Shown here one piece after another: positions 63,921-64,000 of a DNA stretch of 64,000 nt. Location: contig NC_063150.1 in assembly GCF_020921035.1 (NCBI RefSeq), positions 31,543,826 to 31,607,825 of the forward strand, read 5' to 3'. Every line of letters starts with the position of its first letter. Positions within the stretch are counted from its first letter, which is position 1. The stretch comes from Rhodamnia argentea. Its lineage: Eukaryota > Streptophyta > Magnoliopsida > Myrtales > Myrtaceae. A program made the translations under genes and the position numbers. A model generated the notes under the pieces. That model did not search any database. It was not told the DNA's origin and saw nothing but the letters and a program-made list of their open reading frames with translations.

Positions 63921-64000
63921 CTAATAAAACAAAAATCCTACATGAACGTTTCGCAGTTCTGATAGGAATCACACTATTAATTAAGCTAGACTGGGACAAT

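Overview
The window is a gene-dense stretch of a plant nuclear genome. GT-AG introns, long multi-exon genes, AT-rich non-coding DNA, plastid and mitochondrial protein genes and plant-only families (NPH3, PPR, CLE, ANP/NPK1 kinase) all point to a eudicot. Repeat style and gene content make a woody Myrtales-like genome (Eucalyptus relatives) plausible, but that is only an impression. Exon models were built by hand. Almost all junctions keep frame, so most gene structures are firm.

Layout. 0-14 kb: the 3' end of an IDM2/IDM3-like alpha-crystallin-domain gene (+), a small plastid membrane protein (-), an NPH3/BTB gene with a frame break (+), a Topors-like RING E3 ligase (+), and a plastid-type SDR aldehyde reductase (-) with a 4-base loss at an exon junction. 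15-27 kb: a ten-exon synergin-gamma-like trafficking gene (+) and cytosolic seryl-tRNA synthetase (+). 28-38 kb: a small, easily missed CLE peptide gene (-), a YIPF1-type Golgi protein (-) and a peroxisomal adenine nucleotide carrier (-). 39-48 kb: a gene-poor repeat island in which a Ty1/copia element sits inside an older Mutator-like element. 48-64 kb: an ANP/NPK1-type MAPKKK (+), an intronless PPR gene (-) and the 3' part of endo-beta-mannosidase (-), with a miniature LTR element in one intron.

From memory, many of these genes lie together in Arabidopsis (the At3g05250-05340, At5g27470-27520, At1g54840-54960 and At1g09000-09010 blocks). The order here therefore looks ancestral and not functionally clustered. 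The genes serve separate housekeeping and signalling roles: tRNA charging, vesicle traffic, peroxisomal ATP import, N-glycan turnover, cytokinesis and stress signalling, organelle RNA processing and peptide signalling.

The most interesting items are a CLE-type peptide whose nearly invariant central glycine is serine, two neighbouring genes with disrupted frames, three roughly 90-105 bp tandem duplications in non-coding DNA, and the nested or tandem mobile elements. I found no cluster that looks like a wholly new multi-gene system.
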